Assembly (NCBI RefSeq): GCF_006265165.1 | Contig: NZ_VDCH01000002.1 | Span: 111,000 to 174,999 of the forward strand | DNA: 64,000 bases | Origin: Chlorobaculum thiosulfatiphilum | GTDB taxonomy: Bacteria; Bacteroidota; Chlorobiia; Chlorobiales; Chlorobiaceae | Direction: 5' to 3' | In this document: positions 16,521-25,447 of the stretch, one piece after another | Position numbering within the stretch: position 1 is the stretch's first letter | How the letters are laid out: the number at the start of each line of letters is the position of its first letter | The notes under the pieces: generated by a model | Seen by the model: the letters and a program-made list of their open reading frames with translations, nothing else | What the model was told of the DNA's origin: nothing | Database searches by the model: none | Translations under genes and position numbers: made by a program

Positions 16521-17210
16521 TCAGTGCTCGACCTTGCCGCCGGAAGCGTTCAGCTCGGCGGTGGTGCAGCAGAGATCGGCCTGCACCTGGCAGAGCATAC
16601 TCTCGGTGGCCTGCTGCATAATTTTCGACATGATCGCCTCGGTCATGAATTTGAGGACGCCTTCCGGCATGAGATTGAGCGGAAAGGAGAGTTCGAAGTC
16701 GAGCGTGATGTCGGTCTCGAAATGCACCTCGGTGCGCTGGTCGTCGAGGTGGTAGAGGCAAATCCGCGTGTTGGCCTGTCCGACAAAGGTGTTCTTTTCA
16801 TTCAGCAGCACATCGGGCGCTTTCGGGGCGTTGACCCACTGGATGCACCGGCCCGACACCGCGGAATCGGGAAAGGTCTCCTCCGGAGAGACGGGGCCAG
16901 CCGGAACCGTGCGCGAATCGTCGAGATGCTCCTCGTTCTGCGTCACGAAAAAGACCGCCGTGATAGGATTTTCACGCGGGTCATCGACCTGGAAAATCCA
17001 CTGATAGACCCCGTGCTCCTTCAGGTACGTGACGCCGGTACAATATGGATTACACTTGAGAATCCTGACATGATCGGAGAAATAGATCACCGAATCGTTC
17101 AGATGCGACTCTATGACCGCCTTGGCTCTGCTTCTACCTATAACCTCCATAACAACAACAGCGCTTGATCTTGAAATAAATTTTTTGATTTTTTCAATGA
17201 ACGTCTCCAA
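16521..17210 (-). CDS. DUF1997-type (SRPBCC-like) conserved protein
   Basis: Up to 229 residues. Start uncertain: TTG at 17210 or ATG at 17150 (MEVIGRSRAK, 209 residues); neither has a clear ribosome site. The pattern of alternating strands with DHVRILKCNPYCTGVTYLKE, TRICLYHLDD and HFETDITLDFELSFPL resembles the helix-grip proteins of the DUF1997 family shared by cyanobacteria and green sulfur bacteria, whose members are thought to bind hydrophobic ligands. A cysteine-rich tail (CQVQADLCCTTAEL) is unusual. Function unknown. It is upstream of csmB on the opposite strand and has its own terminator. Confidence 0.7.
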   Translation of the reverse strand: METFIEKIKKFISRSSAVVVMEVIGRSRAKAVIESHLNDSVIYFSDHVRILKCNPYCTGVTYLKEHGVYQWIFQVDDPRENPITAVFFVTQNEEHLDDSRTVPAGPVSPEETFPDSAVSGRCIQWVNAPKAPDVLLNEKNTFVGQANTRICLYHLDDQRTEVHFETDITLDFELSFPLNLMPEGVLKFMTEAIMSKIMQQATESMLCQVQADLCCTTAELNASGGKVEH

Positions 17211-17379
17211 AAAACCAAGAGTTCCCCCCTCTTTTTTCCGGCCCGTATGAGCATACGACTTGCCAGGAGCTTGGCGTTACAGCCAAAGAGCTGTTGGAAT
17301 GACGGTTTTTTGATTATTTTCACCGGTTGAAAACCATTTCCCGTTCAGGTAACTTCGTGCAATTATTAAAGCATCGACC

Positions 17380-17520
17380 ATGACTGATCCCTTCAACTAC
17401 ACGACCATTTTCGCTCCCCTCGGCTTCTTTATCGGCGGAATCTTCGTGGTGCTCCTGCTCAACAGGTTCATCGGCAAATCGCAGAATAAAAAACCTGGCC
17501 AAGAGCAGCATCCGGCCTGA
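17380..17520 (+). CDS. Small single-helix membrane protein (46 aa)
   Basis: ATG at 17380, stop TGA at 17518-17520. Residues 10-30 form one hydrophobic helix (IFAPLGFFIGGIFVVLLLNRF) followed by a short basic, polar tail (GKSQNKKPGQEQHPA), the pattern of a one-span inner-membrane peptide. No clear ribosome site. It lies between the DUF1997 gene (divergent) and csmB (same strand, 412 bases on). Small membrane proteins of this form occur as accessory subunits of photosynthetic or respiratory complexes, but no family is recognised. Confidence 0.5.
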   Translation: MTDPFNYTTIFAPLGFFIGGIFVVLLLNRFIGKSQNKKPGQEQHPA

Positions 17521-17932
17521 GGCCAGGGAACACTTCTTCGCAGGCCAAAAGCAATATAACAACGGAATAATTCCGTGCACCAGCAAACTCCGGATAGTTA
17601 CCGCCGCCATTGCCAGTGGCGATGCATGAGGTCAGGCGAACGGATCGCGCCGCCAGACGCAACAGACCGGAACCCCAGCTTCAGAATTTTGTAAAGCTTG
17701 CGCATGCCAGAAGTTGCGGATTGCAAAAAGTCCTCGCCTTTTTCTGACCCTCTTCGCCAGGCCCGAACGTACAGGCCTGGATACAGAATGGATCGTCAAC
17801 ACCTTTTTTACATTCCTGCCCTTGCGCAACTGTTTAAAATATATTAGCTTTGTTTCATTATCACGAAAGCCTTGCCTGAGTGCAGAGAATTTCTCTTTTG
17901 TGCTTTCTAACAACTCAAAACATATAAGCATC
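17521..17932 (+). promoter_or_regulatory. 412-base leader region of csmB
   Basis: No convincing gene. The csmB frame stays open back to 17714, but the encoded residues lack any family likeness and the known CsmB N-terminus starts at 17933. The last 100 bases are AT-rich, with no strong -35/-10 pair that I would defend. A long untranslated leader for a very highly expressed envelope protein is likely. Confidence 0.4.
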
Positions 17933-18160
17933 ATGTCAAACGGAACAAACATCGATGTCGCAGGCGCCATCAACACCCTTACCGAAACTTTCGGCAAGCT
18001 CTTCCAGATGCAGCTTGACGTTGCCAACACCGCTCTGAAAGCCTTGGCCGACGTTGCCGAGCCTCTCGGAAAGACCGCTACCGACCTGGTCGGCAACTTC
18101 GCTGGCGCCGCCACCCAGATTCTCCAGAGCGTATCCGCCGCGATCGCACCGAAGAAGTAA
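17933..18160 (+). CDS. csmB: Chlorosome envelope protein B
   Basis: 75 residues from the ATG at 17933 (MSNGTNIDVAGAINTLTETF), the exact size expected of CsmB. The sequence is amphipathic and Ala/Gly/Thr-rich, with the conserved core FGKLFQMQLDVANTALKALADVAEPLGKTATDLVGNFAG and tail SAAIAPKK. CsmB is a structural protein of the lipid monolayer surrounding the bacteriochlorophyll c aggregates. Monocistronic, with a strong terminator 20 bases after the stop. CsmF is the nearest paralogue; length and sequence favour CsmB. Confidence 0.9.
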   Translation: MSNGTNIDVAGAINTLTETFGKLFQMQLDVANTALKALADVAEPLGKTATDLVGNFAGAATQILQSVSAAIAPKK

Positions 18161-18179
18161 GGCATACCACCTGACCTCA

Positions 18180-18215
18180 AGCACCTTATGCGCATGTGTA
18201 AGGTGCTTTTTTTTT
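18180..18215 (+). terminator. Intrinsic terminator of csmB
   Basis: AGCACCTTA (18180-18188) pairs with TAAGGTGCT (18199-18207), loop of ten bases, followed by a run of nine T residues (18207-18215). Confidence 0.92.
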
Positions 18216-18242
18216 AGGCTCCGCATCCACCTGTCACGCCAC

Positions 18243-19259
18243 ATGGAACTCCCGGAATCGATCCGACTCCTCTTTCCGCCCGAAGAACGGGCGCAGCTCG
18301 ACATCAGAACCATCAAGGGCGACGCCTCGAACCGGCAGTACTTCAGGGTGACAAGCCCTCGCGGCGCATCGGTCGTCTGCGCCGATCCGGCATTCCGCGA
18401 CGCCGCGCCCGAAAACTACCCGTTCCTGATCGTGCGCGACCTTTTCGACAGGCACGGAGTTCGTGTCCCCGCGCTGCTTGGCGTGGCCCGCGAGCACGGG
18501 CTGCTGCGCCTCGAAGATTGCGGCGACCTGATGCTGCAAGACGAAATACCGATGCTCGACCGCGACCGGCTTGCGGCTCGCTATCGCCAGATCATCGACC
18601 TGCTCGTGCGCATCCAGTCAATCCGCCCGGACGAAAAAACGCCGGACACGGCGATTTCCTTTTCGCTCGCTTTCGACAAGGAGAAGCTCATGTTCGAGTT
18701 CGACTTCTTCATCGAACACGCCCTGCGAGGCTATTTCGCGGAGCGACTCGACGGTCGCGCCATCGCGGAGCTTCGCGGCGAGTTCCTCGCCATCGCCCGG
18801 CTGCTGGTGCTGCCGGAGCATTTCGTGCTGAACCATCGCGACTTCCACAGCCGCAACATCATGCTCTTCGGCGACGAACCGGTCGTCATCGACTTTCAGG
18901 ATGCCCGCATAGGCCTGCCGCAGTACGACGCCGCCTCGCTCCTGCGCGACTCCTACGTGCGGCTCGATCCGTATCTGGTCGAGGAGCTGAAGCGCTACCA
19001 TTTCGAGCGGCTGCGCGAAGCCGGACTGACGACGATGGACGAGGCGGAGTATCTCCGGCTCTTCGACCTGATGGCCTTTCAGCGCAACGTCAAGGCGGTC
19101 GGCACCTTCTGCTACCAGACCACCATCATCGGCAACCGCGCGTTCGAGCCAAGCATCGAGGCGACCCTCGGCTACCTGCGGGCCTACATCGACGCCCGGC
19201 CCGAACTCGCCGTGGCGGGGCACCTGCTCGAACCGCTCATTCCCGGAACTTCGCGATGA
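18243..19259 (+). CDS. amgK: Aminoglycoside-phosphotransferase-fold sugar kinase, AmgK-like
   Basis: Probable anomeric kinase for N-acetylmuramic acid (MurNAc), making MurNAc 1-phosphate. 338 residues from the ATG at 18243; the frame runs back into csmB's downstream region but without homology. The catalytic loop is LNHRDFHSRNIML (H198-D200, N205) and the metal aspartate is D217 in VIDFQDAR. The start of the next gene overlaps its stop (ATGA), and that gene is a MurU-like nucleotidyltransferase; this pair defines the AmgK/MurU peptidoglycan recycling route. Without the neighbour the substrate could not be named. Confidence 0.8.
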   Translation: MELPESIRLLFPPEERAQLDIRTIKGDASNRQYFRVTSPRGASVVCADPAFRDAAPENYPFLIVRDLFDRHGVRVPALLGVAREHGLLRLEDCGDLMLQDEIPMLDRDRLAARYRQIIDLLVRIQSIRPDEKTPDTAISFSLAFDKEKLMFEFDFFIEHALRGYFAERLDGRAIAELRGEFLAIARLLVLPEHFVLNHRDFHSRNIMLFGDEPVVIDFQDARIGLPQYDAASLLRDSYVRLDPYLVEELKRYHFERLREAGLTTMDEAEYLRLFDLMAFQRNVKAVGTFCYQTTIIGNRAFEPSIEATLGYLRAYIDARPELAVAGHLLEPLIPGTSR

Positions 19260-20185
19260 ACGCCTTCGTCCTCGCCGCGGGCTTCGGCACTCGCCTGCAA
19301 CCACTGACCGACGCGACACCCAAGCCGCTCGTGCCGGTGCTGAACGTGCCGAGCCTCTGCTACTCGCTCTTCCTGCTCAAGGAGGCGGGCATCCGCAAGG
19401 CGATCATCAACATCCACCACCATCCGGAGCAGTTGCGAGACTTTTTCGACCGGCACGATTTCGGCAGCCTCGAAATCGTGCTCTCGGAGGAGCGCGAAAT
19501 TCTCGGCACGGGCGGCGGACTGAAGAGGTGCGAAACGTTGCTCGGCGGTGATGATTTCGTGCTCATCAACAGCGACATCATCAGCAACATGAACCTGCAA
19601 GCGCTGATCGAAACGCACCGGCGCTCCGGCTGCGGCGGCACGCTCGCGCTCTACGAAACGCCGCTCGCCACAGAGATCGGCCACGTCGGCCTGCGCGGCG
19701 GTCGAGTGCTCGATTTCCGGAACCAGCGCGGCACCGGCCTCTCGTCATCGTTCATCTACACGGGAACCGCCGTGTTCAGCCCGGCGATCTTCCGCCACCT
19801 GAAAGCGGAGTATTCCGGCATCGTCGAAACCGGATTCCTCGGGCTGGTGGACAACGAAGGACTCGCCTTTTTCGAGCACCGTGGATTGTGGCAGGATATT
19901 GGCACCCTGCCCAACTTTTACCGCGCGAACCTCGACGATAATTTGCGTATTCTTCAGCTTTCGGAGCGCATGAAGCGCGCAATCGGCCTTTTTCCCTGCA
20001 TGATTTCGGAAAATGCGTCGATCAGCCCCGATGCCCGCGTCGAAAATTCGGTGGTCGGCGCGAACTGCGCGGTAGCCGCCGGAGCCGTCGTGGAGCACTC
20101 GGTGCTCCTGCCCGGCACGACGGTCGAGAGCGGCGAGACGCTCCGAAACGCCATCGCCGCGCCCGGCATCCGCATTCCGCTTTGA
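19256..20185 (+). CDS. murU: Nucleotidyltransferase, MurU-like
   Basis: 309 residues. N-terminal signature AFVLAAGFGTRLQPLTDATPKP is the sugar-phosphate nucleotidyltransferase loop; catalytic metal aspartate in VLINSDIIS; GTGGGLKRC and WQDIGTLPNFYRAN are family blocks. The C-terminal 60 residues (ASISPDARVENSVVGANCAV) are left-handed beta-helix hexapeptides, as in mannose-1-phosphate guanylyltransferases. MurU makes UDP-MurNAc from MurNAc 1-phosphate. The assignment leans on coupling to the AmgK-like kinase and on the following exo-muramidase gene; a GDP-mannose or glucose-1-phosphate enzyme is the alternative. Confidence 0.75.
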   Translation: MNAFVLAAGFGTRLQPLTDATPKPLVPVLNVPSLCYSLFLLKEAGIRKAIINIHHHPEQLRDFFDRHDFGSLEIVLSEEREILGTGGGLKRCETLLGGDDFVLINSDIISNMNLQALIETHRRSGCGGTLALYETPLATEIGHVGLRGGRVLDFRNQRGTGLSSSFIYTGTAVFSPAIFRHLKAEYSGIVETGFLGLVDNEGLAFFEHRGLWQDIGTLPNFYRANLDDNLRILQLSERMKRAIGLFPCMISENASISPDARVENSVVGANCAVAAGAVVEHSVLLPGTTVESGETLRNAIAAPGIRIPL

Positions 20186-20212
20186 ACTCCTGACAGCGCA
20201 AACAGCAACGGC

Positions 20213-21379
20213 ATGGTCATCAACGGTCTCGACATACTGCTCCGGAATCCCGAAATGCTGAAGAACCGGCGCGTCGGCTTGATCGCCAACCAGACCTCGG
20301 TTTCGATGCAGCTCGAATATTCGTGGGTTCTCCTGCGCCGCGCCGGTGTGGGGCTCGCGAGAATCTTCTCGCCGGAGCACGGTCTGTTCGCCGTCGAGCA
20401 GGATCAGATCGCCGTCACGCGCCAGCCCGACACCGGCTGCCAGATCGTGAGCCTCTACGGAGACAGCGAGCAGTCGCTCGCCCCGGCCCGCGAGCTGCTC
20501 GACGGACTCGACCTGGTGCTCTTCGACATTCAGGATGTCGGCTCGCGCTACTACACCTACGTCAACACGCTGGCGCTCTTCATGGAGGCCGCATCGGGAC
20601 TCGACATCGAGATCATGGTGCTCGACCGCCCGAACCCGCTCGGCGGCGAGCTGATCGAGGGGCCACTGCTCGACCCGGCGTTTCACTCCTTCGTCGGCGT
20701 CATGCCGACGCCAGTGCGCCACGGACTGACCGCCGGAGAGATCGCCCACTTCTGGCGCGACTACAAAAAGCTCGATCTCAACCTTAGCGTCATTGCGATG
20801 CAGGGCTGGTCGCGCCAGATGCTCTTTCCGGAGACTGGCCTGCCGTGGGTGCCGCCCTCGCCGAACATGCCGTCGTTCGAGACAGCGGAGGTCTATCCCG
20901 GCATGTGCCTTTTCGAAGGGCTGAACGTTTCGGAGGGACGCGGCACGACCACGCCCTTCCTGCTCTCCGGCGCGTCCTTCGTCGATCCGGAAGCCCTGGC
21001 CGAGCGACTCGCGTCGGTGCCACTGGAGGGCGTCGTTTTCCGTCCGACCTGGTTCCGCCCGACCTTCCACAAGTACGCAGGCGAAGCAATTGGCGGCATT
21101 TATCTGCACGTCACCGACCACGCCCGATTCCGCCCCTTTGCCACGGCGGTCGCCATGACCTGCGCCTTGCGCGAACTCTGGCCGGAGCAGCTCGAATTTC
21201 TGGAGAGCGTGTACGAGTTCCGGGACGACATCCCGGCCTTCGACCTGCTTGCCGGAAGCTCAGCGATCCGCTCGATGATCCTCGGCGGCGCTCCGGCGGA
21301 AACCGTCATCGCTTCGTGGGAAAGGGACGAGGCGGCGTTCGCGGCGATCAAGCCCACGTTTCATCTCTACGACAACTGA
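20213..21379 (+). CDS. namZ: DUF1343 protein, NamZ-like exo-beta-N-acetylmuramidase
   Basis: 388 residues of the DUF1343 family, whose member NamZ (B. subtilis, T. forsythia) removes terminal MurNAc from peptidoglycan fragments. Family blocks: RRVGLIANQTSV, FSPEHGLF, VLFDIQDVGSRYYTYV, VLDRPNPLGG, MPTPVRHGLTAGE, PWVPPSPNMPS, FEGLNVSEGRGT. No signal peptide is visible, so the protein is likely cytosolic, unlike several secreted family members. It stands 27 bases after the MurU-like gene and 17 bases before a sodium symporter gene; together they form a possible uptake-and-salvage operon for MurNAc-containing fragments. Confidence 0.85.
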   Translation: MVINGLDILLRNPEMLKNRRVGLIANQTSVSMQLEYSWVLLRRAGVGLARIFSPEHGLFAVEQDQIAVTRQPDTGCQIVSLYGDSEQSLAPARELLDGLDLVLFDIQDVGSRYYTYVNTLALFMEAASGLDIEIMVLDRPNPLGGELIEGPLLDPAFHSFVGVMPTPVRHGLTAGEIAHFWRDYKKLDLNLSVIAMQGWSRQMLFPETGLPWVPPSPNMPSFETAEVYPGMCLFEGLNVSEGRGTTTPFLLSGASFVDPEALAERLASVPLEGVVFRPTWFRPTFHKYAGEAIGGIYLHVTDHARFRPFATAVAMTCALRELWPEQLEFLESVYEFRDDIPAFDLLAGSSAIRSMILGGAPAETVIASWERDEAAFAAIKPTFHLYDN

Positions 21380-21396
21380 CCCGGATACCATCGATT

Positions 21397-22806
21397 ATGC
21401 ACCCCATAGACCTTGCTATCGTCATCCTGTTTCTGGTCGGAAATACGCTCTTCGGCCTCTGGCATGGAAAAAGCAACAAAAGCACCAGCGACTATTTCCT
21501 CGGCAGCCACAAGCTTCCCTGGATCGCCTCGATGTTTTCAATCGTCGCATCGGAAACTTCGGTGCTGACCTTCGTGAGCGTACCCGGCGTGGCGTATCGC
21601 GGCGACTGGACATTCCTGCAGCTGGCGATGGGCTACATCGTCGGCAGGATTCTGGTGAGCATCATCCTGCTTCCGATGTATTTCAAGCACGGCGTCAGCT
21701 CTATTTACGAGGTCATCGGCATCCGGTTCGGAGTACCGATGCAGAAAGTCGCCTCGGTCGTTTTTCTGATCACCAGAACCCTCGGCGACGCCATCCGGTT
21801 TCTGGCGGCGGGCGTGGTGGTGCAGGTGGTCACCGGCTGGTCGTTACCGCTTTCGGTCATCATCATCGGCACGGTGACGCTGGTCTATACCCTCTCCGGC
21901 GGCCTCAAGGCGGTGGTCTGGCTCGAAAGTTTTCAGTTCGGCCTCTATCTGCTCGGCGGACTCGTCTCCGTCGCCTTCCTGTTCCAGAGCCTTGACATGC
22001 CGCTTTCGGACGTTGCCGTAGCGCTCTTTGCGGCGGGCAAGCTGAAAATCATCGATCCCGATCCGCATATTTTCACCAAGCCGCTCGCCTTTTTCAGCGC
22101 TTTTATTGGCGGCACACTGCTTTCGCTCTCCTCGCACGGCGTCGATTTCATGATGGTTCAGCGCGTGCTGGGCTGCCGCGATCTCGGCGCCGCGCGAAAA
22201 GCGATGATTGGCAGCGGCCTGTTCGTGCTGTTCCAGTTTTCGGTATTCCTGCTGGCCGGTTCACTGATCTGGATGTTCATGCACGGCGTCCCGATGCAGA
22301 AGGATCGTGAATTCGCCTGGTTTATCGTTCATTATCTGCCCGTTGGCTTGAAAGGTCTTCTGGTCGCCGGTGTACTCTCGGCGGCCATGTCAACCCACAG
22401 CTCGGCCATAAACTCGCTGGCCTCATCGACCGTGAACGATATTCTCGGCGGACGGACTTCATTGACGGTATCGAGAGTGATAAGCCTCGCGTGGGCGGTC
22501 GTGCTCATCATCATCGCATTGCTGTTCGACGAAAGCAACGAAGCGATTGTCATGCTTGGCCTCGAGATCGCCTCGTTCACCTATGGCGGCCTGCTCGGCC
22601 TGTTCCTGCTCTCGAAAAGCGGCAGGCATTACCGTTCTTCCAGCCTCATTGCCGGGCTGCTGGCCAGCATAGCGGTGGTGTTCCTGCTCAAATTTCTCGG
22701 TCTTGCATGGACATGGTACATTGCAGTTTCTGTCACGGTCAACATACTGACGACAGCCGTAGTCGAGGCGCTACTTCCAGGCAAGGACTCTTTGGCGCGG
22801 GAATAA
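21397..22806 (+). CDS. Sodium:solute symporter (SSS family)
   Basis: 469 residues with about 13 membrane helices from the ATG at 21397 (MHPIDLAIVILFLVGN). SSS-family features: TSDYFLGSHKLPWIASMFSIVASETS (helix 2, sodium site), GDAIRFLAAGVVV, LSSHGVDFMMVQRVLGCRD, and SAAMSTHSSAINSLASSTVNDI with the serine/threonine sodium-binding residues. Last gene of the AmgK/MurU/NamZ-like block, which suggests import of MurNAc or anhydro-muropeptide sugars; related symporters go with such genes in Bacteroidota. The substrate cannot be read from the sequence. Confidence 0.9.
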   Translation: MHPIDLAIVILFLVGNTLFGLWHGKSNKSTSDYFLGSHKLPWIASMFSIVASETSVLTFVSVPGVAYRGDWTFLQLAMGYIVGRILVSIILLPMYFKHGVSSIYEVIGIRFGVPMQKVASVVFLITRTLGDAIRFLAAGVVVQVVTGWSLPLSVIIIGTVTLVYTLSGGLKAVVWLESFQFGLYLLGGLVSVAFLFQSLDMPLSDVAVALFAAGKLKIIDPDPHIFTKPLAFFSAFIGGTLLSLSSHGVDFMMVQRVLGCRDLGAARKAMIGSGLFVLFQFSVFLLAGSLIWMFMHGVPMQKDREFAWFIVHYLPVGLKGLLVAGVLSAAMSTHSSAINSLASSTVNDILGGRTSLTVSRVISLAWAVVLIIIALLFDESNEAIVMLGLEIASFTYGGLLGLFLLSKSGRHYRSSSLIAGLLASIAVVFLLKFLGLAWTWYIAVSVTVNILTTAVVEALLPGKDSLARE

Positions 22807-22928
22807 TCATTTTTGCAAACAAAGCTGTATCTTGTGAGCATATATTTGCCGGTCATGCTCCCGCATCCCGTCCACGCTGCAACGAACCGGAACGGGGTTT
22901 CTGAATAACATCGAAGACACGACGAACC

Positions 22929-23306
22929 ATGAAAAGCAACGATCCCATCCTGGTCATCGAGGATGAGGAAGACATCCGACAGATGATCTGCGACATTCTC
23001 GAAGAGGACGGCTACAGCACCGTTCAGGCCTCCAATGGCAACGAAGGGTTGCAGATTCTCAGGAAAACGCCAGAGATACGCATGGTCATCACCGACCTGA
23101 TCATGCCGGAAAAAGAGGGCATCGCCATGATCAGCGAACTCAGGAAAGATTTTCCCTGGATCAGAATTGTCGCCATCTCGGGAGGCGGCATCCGCATTCC
23201 GGAAAACTATCTCAACCGGGCCAAAGCCGTCGGAGCCGACGCCACGCTGTGCAAGCCGTTCGAAAGTTGCGAGCTGTTGAGCATCATCGACGAGCTGAAC
23301 CGATAG
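22929..23306 (+). CDS. Single-domain response regulator (CheY-like)
   Basis: 125 residues, one receiver domain with no output domain. The acidic pocket is E11-D12; the phosphorylation site is D56 in VITDLIMPE; the Thr/Ser switch is AISGGG and the lysine is in CKPFE. It is followed after 74 bases by a hybrid histidine kinase and then by a second receiver of the same type (25448-25810). The two receivers share the segments TDLIMPEKEGI and AISGGG, so they look like a duplication. Probably part of a phosphorelay with the kinase. Confidence 0.9.
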   Translation: MKSNDPILVIEDEEDIRQMICDILEEDGYSTVQASNGNEGLQILRKTPEIRMVITDLIMPEKEGIAMISELRKDFPWIRIVAISGGGIRIPENYLNRAKAVGADATLCKPFESCELLSIIDELNR

Positions 23307-23380
23307 GCCGGATTTGCGCGATTTGAAATGTCAGAAAACCGATTCATCAGTGAACTGCGCAAAGCAACAAACTTTCAGTA

Positions 23381-25441
23381 ATGGACAGTCACCACCCGGA
23401 TTCGCCGGCAGGCGCTGACAGCAGGATGCCCGAGGGCGGCATCGTGGCGCTTGAGAAAAAGATCGCCATGCTTGAAAGCAGGGCCGCGATAGCCGAACAG
23501 CGGGCCGAGGCTCTGGATACCGCCCTCGAATCGGCGCGCGCGGGATTCTGGGAGTGGGAGGTCGAGAGCGGAACGATCCGTATCGACCGGCAATGGGCGA
23601 ACATAACCGGTCACGGCCCTGCCGAGTTCGGCGCGATGACCATTGAAAAGTGGCGCGAACTGTGCCATCCGGATGATCTCGGGCTGGTCGCCAGCTCGAT
23701 GGACGAGTTTCTTGACGCAGCGGAGGGCGCTCTTGATCTCGAATTGCGTGTGCGCCACAAAAGTGGCGAATGGATCCGAGTGGTCGATCGGGGCAAGATC
23801 ACCCGCCGCGACCGGAATGGCAAACCGTCACAGCTCACCGGATCGCGGCAGGCATTGGACGCTCAGCGCGATAAATGCAAACCGGACGCAAAAAAAGCGC
23901 AAGAAGAGTTGCAAGCCCTTATCGACAATATCCCGGGAGCGATGTACCACATCGATGCGGCTGGGCAAACCATCATCCGCACCAAGCCTCCCGAGTTTCT
24001 GAAAGCGCTCGCGTCCGAGCATCATGGAACTCCTCTGTTCAACACCCTTTCGATGATTCACCATGATGACCGGCACATGGTGGCCGGCGCGTACAGCAAA
24101 CTCAGGGAAGCCCCGCAATCCCGGACGCTGGTGTACCGGATTGCCACCCCGGAGGGAGGGGTGCGCTGGATCGAAGACCACATGAGATCATTGTTCTCGG
24201 ATGATGGCCTTTTTTCGGGAATCGACGGCCTCCTGTGCGAAATAACCGACCGGATCACCAGCCTCGAAGAGGCGCGGCAACTCGAAGCGCAACTGCGCAA
24301 ATCACAGCGGCTTGAAACCATCGGCACCCTTGCCGGCGGCATCGCTCACGATTTCAACAACATCCTGACCCCGATTCTCGGTTACTCTGAAATGGGGCTT
24401 GCCGGCATTGGCGAGGATGATCCGATGCATGAATATTTCGCTGAAATCATGCAGGCTGCCGAACGCGCCCAAAAGCTCGTAGGCCAGATTCTGACCTTCA
24501 GCAGGGCCGAGGAGGGCAAAGCCGCGTCGGTAAGCATCCAGGAGATCATCGACGAAGCCATACAGCTTTTGCGTCCTTCGCTGCCATCGACCATTACCAT
24601 CGAAGAGCATATCGACAATTCGTGCCGCAACGTTCTTGCCGACCCGACCCAGATGCACCAGGTCGTCGTCAATCTCTGCACCAACGCCTTCCACGCGATG
24701 GAGCAAACCGGCGGAGTCCTGAAGATCGGTCTCAGGGAAATCAGCGCCGAAAACGGCGCGCCGTCAGTCGTCCCGAAGCTGCCTGATGGCAACTATATCG
24801 AACTGACCGTTTCAGATACCGGAACCGGCATGGACGAACCGACCATAGAGCGTATTTTCGAACCATTCTTTACGACCAAATCAATCGAAAAAGGCACAGG
24901 ACTTGGCCTGTCGGTCGTTCATGGCATCGTAACCGCCGCCAACGGACAACTCAGCGCCGAAAGCGACCCGGGCAAGGGATCGACATTCCATGTCTGGCTG
25001 CCGGTTGTCGAAAACAAAAGCAGCAACAGTCCGGAGGAAAAGCTACAACCCGCGAAATATACCGCCAATGTCCTCTTTGTCGATGACGAACCGGCGGCGG
25101 TTCAGATGGTGACGATCATGATGACCAAACTGGGCTACAACATCCGCGCCGAAAAATCTCCTGTCGAGGCGCTGAATCTTTTCAGAGAGCAAGCCAATCA
25201 GTTCGACCTGGTCATCACCGACCTGACCATGCCCGACATGACCGGCATCCAGCTGACCAGCGAAATTCACAAAATTTCTCCCTCGATTCCAGTCATTCTG
25301 ATGACCGGATACGGTAAAATCATTGACCACGACACGCCGCTAAAGCACTATGGTATAAACCGTCTGCTGAAAAAACCGGTCAAACTCGCCCAGTTGGCCT
25401 CGGCGGTCAACGAAGTTCTCTCATCAACCAAATCCCCTTAA
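23381..25441 (+). CDS. PAS-containing hybrid histidine kinase with C-terminal receiver
   Basis: 686 residues, no membrane segment, so a cytosolic sensor. Order: coiled coil about 22-52; first PAS 53-160 (GFWEWEVESGTIRI); second PAS 178-295; phosphoacceptor helix with H323 in GGIAHDFNNILTP; ATPase with N435 (VNLCTNAFHAM), DTGTGMDE at 479-486 and GTGLGLSVVHG; receiver 560-683 with D614 in VITDLTMPDMTG. It lies between two single-domain receivers on the same strand, 6 bases before the second. The signal is unknown. Its position between csmB and csmE/csmD is suggestive but does not prove light or redox control of the chlorosome. Confidence 0.92.
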   Translation: MDSHHPDSPAGADSRMPEGGIVALEKKIAMLESRAAIAEQRAEALDTALESARAGFWEWEVESGTIRIDRQWANITGHGPAEFGAMTIEKWRELCHPDDLGLVASSMDEFLDAAEGALDLELRVRHKSGEWIRVVDRGKITRRDRNGKPSQLTGSRQALDAQRDKCKPDAKKAQEELQALIDNIPGAMYHIDAAGQTIIRTKPPEFLKALASEHHGTPLFNTLSMIHHDDRHMVAGAYSKLREAPQSRTLVYRIATPEGGVRWIEDHMRSLFSDDGLFSGIDGLLCEITDRITSLEEARQLEAQLRKSQRLETIGTLAGGIAHDFNNILTPILGYSEMGLAGIGEDDPMHEYFAEIMQAAERAQKLVGQILTFSRAEEGKAASVSIQEIIDEAIQLLRPSLPSTITIEEHIDNSCRNVLADPTQMHQVVVNLCTNAFHAMEQTGGVLKIGLREISAENGAPSVVPKLPDGNYIELTVSDTGTGMDEPTIERIFEPFFTTKSIEKGTGLGLSVVHGIVTAANGQLSAESDPGKGSTFHVWLPVVENKSSNSPEEKLQPAKYTANVLFVDDEPAAVQMVTIMMTKLGYNIRAEKSPVEALNLFREQANQFDLVITDLTMPDMTGIQLTSEIHKISPSIPVILMTGYGKIIDHDTPLKHYGINRLLKKPVKLAQLASAVNEVLSSTKSP

Positions 25442-25447
25442 AGAAAC

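Noticed and set aside
17714..17932. 73-codon N-terminal extension of csmB
   Set aside because: CsmB is known to start MSNGTN; the extension shows no conserved features and includes AT-rich leader DNA.
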